64,000 nt of DNA from Citrobacter werkmanii NBRC 105721 (GTDB lineage: Bacteria > Pseudomonadota > Gammaproteobacteria > Enterobacterales > Enterobacteriaceae), in assembly GCA_000759755.1 (NCBI GenBank), contig BBMW01000003.1, positions 1 to 64,000 on the forward strand, read 5' to 3'. Each line of letters opens with the position of its first letter. Position 1 is the stretch's first letter. This document shows, piece by piece, positions 10,971 through 20,217 of this stretch. The position numbers and the translations under genes were made by a program. The notes beneath the pieces are model-generated. The model had not been told where the DNA came from. It searched no databases and saw only the letters and a program-made list of their open reading frames with translations.

Positions 10971-12064
10971 TAGCGTCCCTCAAAATCAATACGGGGATCG
11001 ACCAGCGTATAGCTGATATCACTAAGAATATTCAGCAGCAGTCCGATCAGGGTGAAGATATAGAGCGTGCCAAACATCACCGGGTAGTCGCGTGATACGG
11101 TGGATTCATACCCCAGTAACCCCAGTCCGTTAAGCGAGAACATGACTTCAATCAGCAGCGAGCCGGTAAAAAACATGCTGATAAACGTGGCCGGGAAACC
11201 TGCTATCACCAGCAACATCGCGTTGCGAAACACATGTTTCCATAGAATGTTTTTCTCGCTTACTCCTTTGGCGCGCGCGGTGACGACATACTGTTTGCGG
11301 ACTTCATCCAGAAATGAGTTTTTGGTCAACATGGTCAGCGCGGCAAACCCGCCAACCACCGTCGCCAGCACCGGCAGGGTAATATGCCAGAGATAGTCGG
11401 TTATTTTTTGATACCAGGGGAGAGCGTCAAAATTAGCGGAAACCAGCCCGCGTAGCGGGAACAGATCGTAATAGCTTCCCCCGGCAAAAAAGACGATCAG
11501 CAAAATCGCAAACAGAAATGCCGGGATGGCATAGCCAATAATAATGAATGCACTGCTCCACACATCAAATCGACTGCCATTGTGAACCGCTTTGCGGATA
11601 CCTAGCGGTATCGACACCAGATAGATGATGAGTGTGCTCCACAGCCCCAGCGTGACGGAAACGGGCAGGCTGTCTTTTATAAGCGTCAGCACCGAAGCGC
11701 TACGGAACAGGCTGTCGCCGAAATCGAAACGAATGTAGTCCCAGAGCATTTTGAAGTAACGCTCATGAATAGGCTTATCGAACCCGTAGCGGCGGGTGAT
11801 TTCTGCAATCACTTCCGGGTCAAGACCGCGGCCTCCGCGATAATTGCTGTCGCTGATGTTACCCACGCCGGTTTGCGCGTGGCTGGCGCGAACGCCTTCG
11901 CTGCCCGCGCCGGGTAAGGCTCCACTTTGCCCGAACTCAATAGCGGCGACGGCCTGCTCAACGGGACCGCCTGGGGCAATTTGCACGATAAAAAAGTTAA
12001 TGGTGATGATGGCCCAGAGCGTCGGGATCACCAGTAGCAGACGTCGAATCAGATAAGCGCCCAT
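10970..12064 (-). CDS. yejB: YejB, ABC transporter permease
   Basis: The 364-aa permease is of the DppB/OppB class. It starts [20 protein letters not shown], followed by a periplasmic loop and about five further helices with the EAA loop [20 protein letters not shown]. It forms the second half of the Yej import channel. It directly abuts yejA and overlaps yejE by one base, consistent with one mRNA. Length and sequence match E. coli YejB throughout. Confidence 0.95.
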   Translation of the reverse strand: MGAYLIRRLLLVIPTLWAIITINFFIVQIAPGGPVEQAVAAIEFGQSGALPGAGSEGVRASHAQTGVGNISDSNYRGGRGLDPEVIAEITRRYGFDKPIHERYFKMLWDYIRFDFGDSLFRSASVLTLIKDSLPVSVTLGLWSTLIIYLVSIPLGIRKAVHNGSRFDVWSSAFIIIGYAIPAFLFAILLIVFFAGGSYYDLFPLRGLVSANFDALPWYQKITDYLWHITLPVLATVVGGFAALTMLTKNSFLDEVRKQYVVTARAKGVSEKNILWKHVFRNAMLLVIAGFPATFISMFFTGSLLIEVMFSLNGLGLLGYESTVSRDYPVMFGTLYIFTLIGLLLNILSDISYTLVDPRIDFEGR

Positions 12065-13879
12065 TTACTCTCCCTGCCGTCTGGCTGCGGGTAGCTTCGC
12101 CGCTTTGTTGACGTCATACCACCAGTTATCGAGGCCGATGGTGTAAATTGGGCGAATAGCAGGATGTGAAAATTTATCCCACCAGGCGATACGATCCTCG
12201 GCCATGTACCACATTGGCAACATGTAGTAGTTCCAGGTTAATACCCTGTCCAGCGCCCGTCCCAGCGGGATCAGTTTGGCTTTATCACCTTGTGCCGCGA
12301 TGATTTGATTGATCAATTTATCAATCACCGGGCTTTGCACGCCGGGAGCATTGTAGCTGGAGTCAATGTATTCAGAGGCCCACAGAATTTGCAGGTCTGA
12401 ACTCGGCCACGGCATCGCGCGATACAACCTCGGCATCATGTCATAGTCGCGACTGCGCAGACGGTTCGTGATTTGCGAATTATCAACCTGGCGGATGTTC
12501 ATGGTGATGCCTAAGCGCTGCAGGTTGTGCTGGAACGGCAGTACCCACTGGCTGTTACTGCCCGCCGGGAGCAACAGTTCGAAGCTCAGGGGTTTACCGC
12601 TGGTGCTGTTCACGCGCTGCTGTCCCTTTAGTACCCAGCCAGCCTGTTCCAGTAAGGTATTGGCTTTCAATAAGTTGTCCCGATCGTAACCATCACCTGT
12701 TGATTTCGGCGGCTGATAAATTTGGCTGAAGACCTCAGGGGGGAGATCTTTTTTCAATGGCGCGAGTATCACCAGTTCATCCGCATCGGGGTAATTTTTT
12801 GCGGCATACTCGGTATTCTGAAAATAGCTGTTTGTCCGGCTCCAGGCGTTATAGAACAGGGCTTTATTCATCCATTCAAAGTCAAAGGCCAACGTGATGG
12901 CTTCACGTACGCGTCGATCGCTGAATACCGGACGCTGAATATTAAAGGCCAGCCAACGCGTATCCTGTGCGGATTCGTTTTTCTGCTCATCTTTGATGAT
13001 GTAATGATTTGCGAAATTTTTGCCTGTATAACGTGTCGCCCAGTTTTTGGCATCATTCTCCAGACGCAGATCAAACGCACCGGCCTTAAACGCTTCAAAC
13101 GCGACGTTGTCATCAAGATAGTAATCGTAGCGGATGGTATCAAAGTTCCAGCGCCCGCGGTTAACGGGCAGGTTCGCGGCCCAATAATCTTTGACACGCG
13201 AATAGACAATATACTGGCCCATTTTCCACTGGGTGATACGGTACGGGCCACTGGCAAGCGGTGGGGAAGATAAGGGATCGCTGAGTTTATGATCCTTCCA
13301 GTATTTCTCAGGCATCACGGGTAATGAAAACAGGCTGAGCATATCCTCTTTGCCCGGTTTGGCTAATTCAATACGTACGGTTAACGGTGCAATGGCTTTT
13401 ACCGTTGTGCCTTTGTAGACGAGGCGAAACTGCGGCACGCCTTCAGTCATAAATTTGTGAAAGGTGAAGGCGACATCGCTGGCGGTAATGGGGGATCCAT
13501 CATGAAAACGCGCCCGCGGATTAATAGCGATTTCTACCCAGGAATAGTCGTCAGCATAGCGCGCGCTGTCGGCAATGAGCGGGTAATAGCTGCCAGGCTC
13601 GTCGTCAGAGGTGGTAAATAGCGTATCGTATAGCGTTTCTGTACGCGCGCCGGGGTTGCCACGCATTGCATAGCGGTTGAAGTTATCGAACGTACCAATC
13701 GCGGAGAGGGTGATTTGCCCGCCTTTGGGAGCGGCTGGGTTAACGTAATCAAAGTGGTTAAAGTTAAACGCGTACTTCGGTTCGCCCAGTACGGCAAACG
13801 CATAGCTTTCTTTGATGGATTGCGCCTGGACGCTAAACCCGATGAGGGCGATAAACAGCAGCAGTAGGCGAGGGATCAT
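12065..13879 (-). CDS. yejA: YejA, periplasmic peptide-binding protein
   Basis: The 604-aa SBP_bac_5 (DppA/OppA-type) solute-binding protein has a signal peptide (MIPRLLLLFIALIGFSVQAQ, cleavage near residue 20). It delivers peptides and microcin C to YejB/E. The frame is open 50 codons upstream, but the start used gives the family length and places the signal peptide at the N-terminus. It is the first gene of yejABEF. pdeN lies about 100 bp upstream on the same strand. Confidence 0.94.
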   Translation of the reverse strand: MIPRLLLLFIALIGFSVQAQSIKESYAFAVLGEPKYAFNFNHFDYVNPAAPKGGQITLSAIGTFDNFNRYAMRGNPGARTETLYDTLFTTSDDEPGSYYPLIADSARYADDYSWVEIAINPRARFHDGSPITASDVAFTFHKFMTEGVPQFRLVYKGTTVKAIAPLTVRIELAKPGKEDMLSLFSLPVMPEKYWKDHKLSDPLSSPPLASGPYRITQWKMGQYIVYSRVKDYWAANLPVNRGRWNFDTIRYDYYLDDNVAFEAFKAGAFDLRLENDAKNWATRYTGKNFANHYIIKDEQKNESAQDTRWLAFNIQRPVFSDRRVREAITLAFDFEWMNKALFYNAWSRTNSYFQNTEYAAKNYPDADELVILAPLKKDLPPEVFSQIYQPPKSTGDGYDRDNLLKANTLLEQAGWVLKGQQRVNSTSGKPLSFELLLPAGSNSQWVLPFQHNLQRLGITMNIRQVDNSQITNRLRSRDYDMMPRLYRAMPWPSSDLQILWASEYIDSSYNAPGVQSPVIDKLINQIIAAQGDKAKLIPLGRALDRVLTWNYYMLPMWYMAEDRIAWWDKFSHPAIRPIYTIGLDNWWYDVNKAAKLPAARRQGE

Positions 13880-13979
13880 ATAAAAGCGCTTTCCTTTTCC
13901 TGTCACAACCCGACGGGCATCATGCCTGAGAGATAAGGGGTGTGGCGGCGAGTAAGAGTATATGAATCGCAAACTGCGA

Positions 13980-15539
13980 TCACCACGTTGGCTTATTGGG
14001 CTGTGCCATCCAACGCACGAAATCAGCAAGCTTTAACGGTCGGCTAATCCAGTACCCCTGGAAAAAATGTACTCCACGATCGCGCAGCCAACGAGCTTGC
14101 TCAGGTGTTTCTACCCCTTCAGCAACCGTCAGCATATTAAGACGCTTAGAGAGTGTCAACACGGCGTCCAGAACCGGAGAGGTCAGAGTTTCTGTGCCGA
14201 TGGCGTTAATAAACCCGCGATCGATTTTCAGGTAGTCAACGGTGAAGCGTTCCAGATAGATAAGCGCGCTATGACCGGTGCCGAAATCATCAATAGCAAT
14301 TTCAAAGCCAACAGAGTGTAGCCATTCAAATAGCTGGGTCGCCTCGTGTTGATTGAGCATATCGCGTTCAGTGATTTCCAGCACTAACTGAAAATGGTTC
14401 GCGGGAAGCGAGGCGCGCAGTCGTCGAATATCGTCTTTAAAACTCTCGCCGTGCAGGTGCGTTGGTGCGATGTTAATCCCCAGTTTGGCGCCAGCAGGAA
14501 ACACTTTTTGCAGCGTCGGGGCGTCCTGCGCTATCAACTCAAAGAGATGTTGGGTCAGCGGGACAATCATTTTCTGCGATTCTGCGTAATGAATGAAGGC
14601 ATCCGGGGGGATCTCACCCGTTGATGGATGATGCCAACGTAATAACACCTCAACACCTTTTACCTCCAGCGTTTGCATCTCTACGACGGGCTGGTACACC
14701 ACATAAAATTGATTATGTTTGATGGCGTGGAGGATATCTTTACCAGGGCGTAACCGGATAGTGAAGATGTAATACCAGAGGAGAACCCCGGTGATAATCC
14801 CGGCCATGCATCCCAACATAATCGCGTACCAGATGTCGTTGTACGTCCACTCTTGCGCATACAAACGAATTTTCAGCGGCACCTCTTTAAGCGTCGCCTG
14901 GCGCCATGGCGTGTTAGGTAGCGCAGAGACGTCCATAATTCGGGATGAAAATGTTGAAATAGCCGTGTCGCCAGCAATAACGGCAATACCATTAAAATTA
15001 TCTTCGCGGGCGGTATAAAGCAGATAGGGGGCCAGGTTGATATTCAGTGAAGAAAATACGCCGCTGTTATGGAGTGAGTGATTGCGGTGCCAAATCATTA
15101 TCGCGGGTTTATCCGGCATCATGGGCGTACCGGAAAGTATTTCCACATCAACATCTTTGTTGATATTCAGCTTGGGGATCAGCGACAAAATGGGGGCGTT
15201 CATTGCGCCTGTTGCGGAGGAGCAAAAAGCAATACCGTCTTTTACCAACAAAAAAGCACGAACGTTGAGGTTAAAAGCCGCACTGGAGGTAAGTTTTGCA
15301 GCGACTTGCTGGCAGTTCTTTTCCAGCAGGGGTTGAAGCGCATCGGTGGTGGTTTTGAGATCTGCAAAGTAACTACTGACATAATTCTGGATATCGGCAA
15401 GCAGCGTTTCGTACTTAACCTCTCGTTTATGCCAGGTGACCAAAAATTGCAGGGTACTCACAAGGATTGCGACGATAAGCCCCGTTATCATACAGGAAAG
15501 CAGGATTTTCCGACCGGATGAAGAGGAGCGTCTGAACAT
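13980..15539 (-). CDS. pdeN: PdeN (Rtn) cyclic-di-GMP phosphodiesterase
   Basis: The 519-aa membrane enzyme has an N-terminal helix (about residues 15-35), a periplasmic CSS-type domain containing a cysteine pair (KDGIAFCSSATG), and a second helix at about 235-258. A C-terminal EAL domain with EVLLRWHHP, DDFGTGHSALIYL and AEGVETPEQ motifs follows. EAL enzymes cleave c-di-GMP to pGpG. In the CSS group, redox control of the periplasmic cysteines by DsbA/DsbB tunes activity. The signature glutamate position reads EVLL, a normal variant of EALL. It diverges from nothing nearby and is separated from mepS by a terminator. Confidence 0.93.
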   Translation of the reverse strand: MFRRSSSSGRKILLSCMITGLIVAILVSTLQFLVTWHKREVKYETLLADIQNYVSSYFADLKTTTDALQPLLEKNCQQVAAKLTSSAAFNLNVRAFLLVKDGIAFCSSATGAMNAPILSLIPKLNINKDVDVEILSGTPMMPDKPAIMIWHRNHSLHNSGVFSSLNINLAPYLLYTAREDNFNGIAVIAGDTAISTFSSRIMDVSALPNTPWRQATLKEVPLKIRLYAQEWTYNDIWYAIMLGCMAGIITGVLLWYYIFTIRLRPGKDILHAIKHNQFYVVYQPVVEMQTLEVKGVEVLLRWHHPSTGEIPPDAFIHYAESQKMIVPLTQHLFELIAQDAPTLQKVFPAGAKLGINIAPTHLHGESFKDDIRRLRASLPANHFQLVLEITERDMLNQHEATQLFEWLHSVGFEIAIDDFGTGHSALIYLERFTVDYLKIDRGFINAIGTETLTSPVLDAVLTLSKRLNMLTVAEGVETPEQARWLRDRGVHFFQGYWISRPLKLADFVRWMAQPNKPTW

Positions 15540-15632
15540 AGATCCTTATTTTACCTGATTTAACCGCTTATTCTGTATGAATATAACCTGAAATGACTCA
15601 CCATGTGAGATTTTTCTTAGTCTCAAGGCAAC

Positions 15633-15667
15633 GCAAAAAAAAAAGCACCGCCGTAGCAGTGCTTTTC
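15633..15667 (-). terminator. mepS rho-independent terminator
   Basis: On the minus strand AAGCACTGC and a matching GGTGCTT close a hairpin followed by ten T. It lies about 50 bp downstream of the mepS stop and isolates mepS from pdeN. Confidence 0.88.
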
Positions 15668-15711
15668 AATATGTCTCATCAGGATAGCCAAGGGATAGCT
15701 GCCAAACGAAA

Positions 15712-16281
15712 TTAACTGCGGCTCAGGACCCGGCGAGCTTCGTTGTAACGCTTTTTCCAGTAAGGCTCGTTCATGCTGGAAATGATAACGCCACTGCTGG
15801 TCGAGGCATGTACAAACTGGTTGTTACCGATATAAATACCGACGTGACGGCCAGTAGAACCAGCACGGAACAGAACCAGATCGCCTGTGCGCAGATTAGT
15901 GCGCGAAACGGATTTGCCCGTTTCCTGTTGTTCGTAGGTTGAGCGCGGAAGCTCTAAACCAAATTGCTCACGGAACGTACGCTGTACGAAGCTGGAGCAA
16001 TCAATACCTTTTTTGGTGCTGCCGCCAAGGCGGTAACGCACGCCTTTCCAGTCAGCATACTGATCCATAATACGTGATTTAACATCGATATTACGGACCA
16101 TATTTTCAAATTCATCCTGAGAGGCTTGCAGTGAAGAGTTATCTCCATTGCCCACAGCATGCGTCTCAGAATGCATATTCCTGGCGGTGTTCGTGGTACT
16201 ACATGCGGAAAGCAGAACCGCAACTGCTATCGCGGGTATGCCCCGCAAGATATATCTCAAAATCGGTTGAGATTTGACCAT
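15712..16281 (-). CDS. mepS: MepS (Spr) murein DD-endopeptidase, lipoprotein
   Basis: The 189-aa NlpC/P60 cysteine peptidase cleaves D-Ala-mDAP cross-links to allow peptidoglycan expansion. A lipobox LLSAC puts the lipid-modified cysteine at 27. The catalytic set is visible: Cys95 in GIDCSSF, His146 in GRHVGIY and His158 in FVHAS. In E. coli the level of MepS is set by Prc-NlpI proteolysis. It is transcribed alone between a long upstream region and its own terminator. Confidence 0.95.
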   Translation of the reverse strand: MVKSQPILRYILRGIPAIAVAVLLSACSTTNTARNMHSETHAVGNGDNSSLQASQDEFENMVRNIDVKSRIMDQYADWKGVRYRLGGSTKKGIDCSSFVQRTFREQFGLELPRSTYEQQETGKSVSRTNLRTGDLVLFRAGSTGRHVGIYIGNNQFVHASTSSGVIISSMNEPYWKKRYNEARRVLSRS

Positions 16282-16694
16282 TTTGTTTGTTTTCCCTTGA
16301 AGTCCTTAACGATAAATATCGTTATAAAAAATGCCAAACGTGACGAGACTAATTACCATCGCACGATGAGACAATTCCTTAAGGTCAAATCTGTGGCAGA
16401 ACGCACAAATTTATTCAGAAAGGGAATAATTGTCCCGCGAGGCAAAACGAGTTCGAGGTTACCCGATCGCCCCAGTCATTGCGAGAGATTTTATGTGATT
16501 TCTTATAAGAAAAATTGATACAGAAAGTGAATAAACGGCATTGACTAAATTAAGAACAATTAGCGCAAAAAATACGCAAGTCATTCATTCTAAACATGAA
16601 TAAGATGACAGGAGAATGACAATCAGAATGATGGAATATTGGTCGGCATCATCAGGGAATCAGAAGTATCCCTGATGATGTTAATTATTTTGCG
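16282..16694. other. Intergenic region lpxT-mepS
   Basis: This gap of about 410 bp should contain the mepS promoter and leader (minus strand, from about 16282) and the 3' hairpin of lpxT. No convincing small ORF or known small RNA was recognised. The stretch 16500-16640 is AT-rich and shows no clear structure. Confidence 0.5.
16647..16680 (-). terminator. Stem-loop downstream of lpxT
   Basis: The arms catcatcaggga and tccctgatgatg form a perfect 12-bp stem with a 10-nt loop, 15 bp after the lpxT stop. The minus strand lacks a T tract after it, so it may stabilise a 3' end rather than terminate by itself. Confidence 0.5.
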
Positions 16695-17408
16695 TTATTT
16701 GTTTGAAAATTGTTTGTTTTTGCCGGGCAGATAATTCACAAACAGCGTGACCAGACGATCGCTTAATGGCGTCATTAGCCACCAGGGCAAACCAATCAGC
16801 ACAACCGTCATGGAGCCGACCACGATATCGGTGAGCCAGTGAGCGCCGATCATTACACGCGGAAAGGCAAAAACCACAGCGATAATAAGGCCGATTATAC
16901 CTGCAACTTTTCCGAAATAACGCAGCATAAATGCGGAAAAAATAAGCAGCATCATGCCGTGATCGCCAGGAAAACTGTCTCTGGAGGCATCTTTGGTTGG
17001 AATATGCAGCAGTTCGCTGACGCGATGAATATTATCCAGCATCAGCGTAGGACTGGCGCGTTTAACCGGAATAAGCGCCTGGCCCAACTGATTTAATACC
17101 ACTGCGGTGAGCAGCATCACCAGACCTATAGCCACAATACGCCGGCGACCTTCCGTCGTATCCTTCAGCCAAAAGTGCAGCATCAGTGCGCCCATCGCCA
17201 ACAACGAGCAGCCATCAAATGCCCGGTTATTAGTGATCGCAACAATCCACAGGAACAGCGGGCTTTCAACCAGCTTCTGGTTGAAGAAACGGAAAACGCC
17301 CGTATCCAGTGAGGACCAGAACCCGTGCCCGGCGGGAATATACCAGGACAGAAACAGCGCTATACCTGCAATATTGAGCAGAAGAATAAGAGGGTATCGG
17401 GTTTTCAT
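16695..17408 (-). CDS. lpxT: LpxT (YeiU) lipid A 1-diphosphate synthase
   Basis: The 237-aa inner-membrane protein of the PAP2 superfamily has six predicted helices. The phosphatase-type motifs are KRASPTLM, SFPGDHGMM and RVMIGAHWLTDIVVGS. LpxT transfers phosphate from undecaprenyl diphosphate to the 1-phosphate of lipid A at the periplasmic face, which also recycles the carrier. It follows yeiR by 34 bp on the same strand and may share its mRNA. Confidence 0.94.
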   Translation of the reverse strand: MKTRYPLILLLNIAGIALFLSWYIPAGHGFWSSLDTGVFRFFNQKLVESPLFLWIVAITNNRAFDGCSLLAMGALMLHFWLKDTTEGRRRIVAIGLVMLLTAVVLNQLGQALIPVKRASPTLMLDNIHRVSELLHIPTKDASRDSFPGDHGMMLLIFSAFMLRYFGKVAGIIGLIIAVVFAFPRVMIGAHWLTDIVVGSMTVVLIGLPWWLMTPLSDRLVTLFVNYLPGKNKQFSNK

Positions 17409-17442
17409 CGTCGTTTACCATTGCTATAAAACGAAGGCAACC

Positions 17443-18429
17443 TTACGCGCTACCGTCTAAACGAAGTCTCAACAATGCGCTCTGTAACGTATTCCAGTCG
17501 GTGTCAGTATCGGAGATGAGTTCAATACGGCTATCCGGCGGAGCGACGTTTTGCGTCTCAATATGCCAGTCCTCTCCCTGACGGTTAATGCGCACCAGAC
17601 CCTCTTTTATACGCATGACTCCTTTTACACGCCCTACGGGGGCAAGGCGCGACCATTCCAGCAGGCCGATGGTATCGAACACCGTATCGGCGTCAAAAAT
17701 CCAGCCGCAGGCCTGATGACCCTGACCGCTGTTCAGGCTGCGACGCCAGCGCTGTTGTGCGGGCAAACTTAACGCCGCCAGCCCTTTTTTGTCAGCATGA
17801 CTATGGGCGTGCTCGGCGCTTGCGGGAAGCTGCGCCAGGTTTAGTCGGGGCAAATCCAGTAATTGGCCAGCAATATTTCCATGATCGGCATGAACCAACT
17901 GACGATTGCCGCCATAGTGCTGCCACCAGGTTTGCAGGGCGTTTTCGCTTTCCGTTGTGGCGCGGTCGGCTTTGTTGGCGACGATGATATCGGCGGCAGC
18001 CAGCTGATCGCGGAAATTGTCATTGGCGACGCTTTTTTCATCCAGTAGCTGGCGAGGATCAAGAATACAAAGGGTCGCGCGCAAATCAATCCACGGTTCG
18101 TAAACCGGCGCGGTGAGTAAATCCAGAATCTGTTTGGGATGTCCGAGGCCGGTAGGTTCAATGAGCAGTCGGTCGGGTTTTCCCTGACGCAACAACGTAT
18201 TGAGGCCAACCTGCATTGGCAGGCCGTTAACACAGCACATACAGCCGCCGGGGATCTCTTTCAGCAATGCGCCGCTGTCGGCTAACAGGGCGCCATCAAT
18301 ACCTACTTCGCCAAACTCATTGACCAGTACGGCCCACTTCTCTGCGGGATCTTTGTTTGCCAATAAATGAAGAATAGAGGTGGTTTTGCCACTACCGAGA
18401 AAACCGGTGATGAGATTGGTTTTAGTCAC
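17443..18429 (-). CDS. yeiR: YeiR, zinc-binding COG0523 GTPase
   Basis: The 328-aa G3E-family GTPase belongs to the COG0523 metallochaperone group. The Walker A motif GFLGSGKTT is at residues 9-17. The conserved CxCC metal site (GGCMCCVNG) has cysteines at 63, 65 and 66, and a histidine-rich stretch lies at 207-211 (HAHSH). E. coli YeiR is reported to bind zinc. The GTG at 18429 was chosen because GGAG precedes it and the family length results; a farther ATG would add 14 poorly conserved residues. Confidence 0.92.
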   Translation of the reverse strand: MTKTNLITGFLGSGKTTSILHLLANKDPAEKWAVLVNEFGEVGIDGALLADSGALLKEIPGGCMCCVNGLPMQVGLNTLLRQGKPDRLLIEPTGLGHPKQILDLLTAPVYEPWIDLRATLCILDPRQLLDEKSVANDNFRDQLAAADIIVANKADRATTESENALQTWWQHYGGNRQLVHADHGNIAGQLLDLPRLNLAQLPASAEHAHSHADKKGLAALSLPAQQRWRRSLNSGQGHQACGWIFDADTVFDTIGLLEWSRLAPVGRVKGVMRIKEGLVRINRQGEDWHIETQNVAPPDSRIELISDTDTDWNTLQSALLRLRLDGSA

Positions 18430-18548
18430 ATTTACTCCAGAATCATAAATTGCCGTAATGGCATTTAACAATCCTGGCGAAAAACGGGGAAAAAGAGAAG
18501 GGGTGAGAGGACGAAGACGCGCTTCGTCCTGATTAATGGCAGAAATCG

Positions 18549-20015
18549 TTAACTTTTTAACGTCTCAATGACAGCCTGATGCGCACCATATTGGGCAATA
18601 CGTTGCCAGGCGAGTTGAATAGCCGCAACAAACTGCGGATTCTGTACGAGATCGGTGGCGAAAATCTCATGCAGAGAAAGCAGAGCGCTGACGCGTTCTG
18701 AGTCTGTACTCTGCTCCACAAGAGCGCCGATTTTCTCGCTCAATGGATCGCGAATATCAATGGCCGCACCTGAATCATCCACTCCGCTCACGTAACGCAT
18801 CCAGCCTGCGACGCCAAGCGCCAGCAGCGGCCACTCGCTGCGCCGTGCTAAATGTACGCGGATCCCTTCCAGCATACGCTGGGGTAATTTTTGGCTACCA
18901 TCCATCGCGATTTGCCAGGTTTTATGCTTCAGCGCCGGGTTGGCAAAGCGCTCCAGCAGGTTAGCGGCATACTGGTCTAAATCAACATCGGTGATTTGCA
19001 GCGTAGGTGCCTGTTCGTTGAGCATCAGGCGGTAGGCGGCTTCACGAAATGCGCTGTCCTGCATGCAGTCGCTGATGTGCTGAAACCCAGCCAGATAGCC
19101 GAGATACGCGAGAAACGAATGACTACCGTTCAGCATCCGCAGTTTCATTTGTTCCCACGGCAGAACGTTTTCAACCATTTGTACGCCGGCGGTTTCCCAC
19201 TGCGGACGACCACACACAAAATTGTCTTCAATCACCCACTGGATAAAGGGCTCACAACTGATTGCGCAGGGATCGGCCACTCCCAGCTCGCGGGCGATTT
19301 CAGCCAGTGACTCTTCGGTAGCGGCAGGAACAATCCTGTCCACCATGGTACCCGGGAAGCTGACATGTTCCTGGATCCAGTGTGCCAGCTCAAGTGAGCG
19401 TTTCTCCGCCATTCCCAGTACGGCGTTTTTTACCACATGGCCATTGTCCGGGATATTATCGCAGGAGAGGACGGTAAAAGGCTGCAGCCCGCGTTCACGT
19501 CGGCGGTGCAGCGCTTCAACAATAATACCGGGTGCGGAGTGTGGTTCAGCCGGAGTCTGTAGATCATGAACAATGCGTGGATGAGAAAGATCCAGCGAGC
19601 CTGTTGCCGGATCGATGCAGTAGCCTTTTTCCGTAATGGTTAACGAGACAATCGCCACCTGAGGTTCACAGAATTTTTCGATAATGGCCGCCAGTGAATC
19701 CAGCGTGGCGTTCAGGCATTCTTTGACGGAGCCAATAACAATCGGTTGGTTACCATTCGCCCCTTTTTCTAACACGGTAAATAAATGATCCTGCTCGCGA
19801 AGCTGACTCATTAGCCTATCGCCGCTGAATAGACTTATTTCGCAAATTCCCCAGTCCCCACCCTGTGCATTCAGTACCCGGTCGGTCAGTAATGCCTGAT
19901 GGGCGCGGTGAAAAGCACCGAAACCAAAATGCACAATCCGCGTTTTTAATTGTTGGCGATCGTACTGCGGCATCATGACATTTTTCGCGAGCGGCGCTGA
20001 GGCAATAGTTTTCAT
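18549..20015 (-). CDS. yeiQ: YeiQ, mannitol/fructuronate reductase-family dehydrogenase
   Basis: The 488-aa NAD-dependent polyol/uronate dehydrogenase belongs to the UxuB/UxaB/MtlK family. The nucleotide-binding start HFGFGAFHRAHQ is followed by the family SLTITEKGY and SCDNIPDNG segments and a catalytic-lysine region (MKLRMLNGSHSFLAYLGYL). In E. coli its substrate is not firmly known. Here it faces uxuA across a 202-bp divergent promoter region with a UxuR/ExuR-like site. That supports fructuronate-to-mannonate activity feeding UxuA, but this is inference. Confidence 0.9.
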   Translation of the reverse strand: MKTIASAPLAKNVMMPQYDRQQLKTRIVHFGFGAFHRAHQALLTDRVLNAQGGDWGICEISLFSGDRLMSQLREQDHLFTVLEKGANGNQPIVIGSVKECLNATLDSLAAIIEKFCEPQVAIVSLTITEKGYCIDPATGSLDLSHPRIVHDLQTPAEPHSAPGIIVEALHRRRERGLQPFTVLSCDNIPDNGHVVKNAVLGMAEKRSLELAHWIQEHVSFPGTMVDRIVPAATEESLAEIARELGVADPCAISCEPFIQWVIEDNFVCGRPQWETAGVQMVENVLPWEQMKLRMLNGSHSFLAYLGYLAGFQHISDCMQDSAFREAAYRLMLNEQAPTLQITDVDLDQYAANLLERFANPALKHKTWQIAMDGSQKLPQRMLEGIRVHLARRSEWPLLALGVAGWMRYVSGVDDSGAAIDIRDPLSEKIGALVEQSTDSERVSALLSLHEIFATDLVQNPQFVAAIQLAWQRIAQYGAHQAVIETLKS

Positions 20016-20076
20016 TCAATACACCTGATTAACCATTAATTAACAATGGCAGTATAAAGTTATATGACAGCAAATT

Positions 20077-20094
20077 GAATTGGTGTGCCTCATT
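20077..20094. promoter_or_regulatory. Weak UxuR/ExuR-like half site
   Basis: gaattggtgtgcctcatt agrees with the recalled consensus AAATTGGTATACCAATTT at 12 of 18 positions, mainly in the left half. It lies nearer yeiQ than the stronger site at 20187. Confidence 0.25.
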
Positions 20095-20105
20095 TATCCG
20101 GGGAA

Positions 20106-20121
20106 TGTGAGCTGGATCAAC
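20106..20121. promoter_or_regulatory. Candidate CRP site, yeiQ-uxuA region
   Basis: tgtgagctggatcaac matches TGTGA-N6-TCACA at 8 of 10 conserved positions. It lies in the centre of the divergent intergenic region, as expected for hexuronate genes under catabolite control. Confidence 0.35.
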
Positions 20122-20186
20122 CAATCATCGCGGATTCGTTGATCCTCGCCCAGATGCCTGTATGGTAGTCGTCATTAAGTGAGTTT

Positions 20187-20204
20187 AATTTGGTATAACA
20201 ACTT
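20187..20204. promoter_or_regulatory. Candidate UxuR/ExuR operator upstream of uxuA
   Basis: aatttggtataacaactt agrees with the recalled UxuR/ExuR consensus AAATTGGTATACCAATTT at 15 of 18 positions. It ends 13 bp before the uxuA start, a position where binding would repress uxuA. Confidence 0.55.
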
Positions 20205-20217
20205 GTGAGGTGAAACA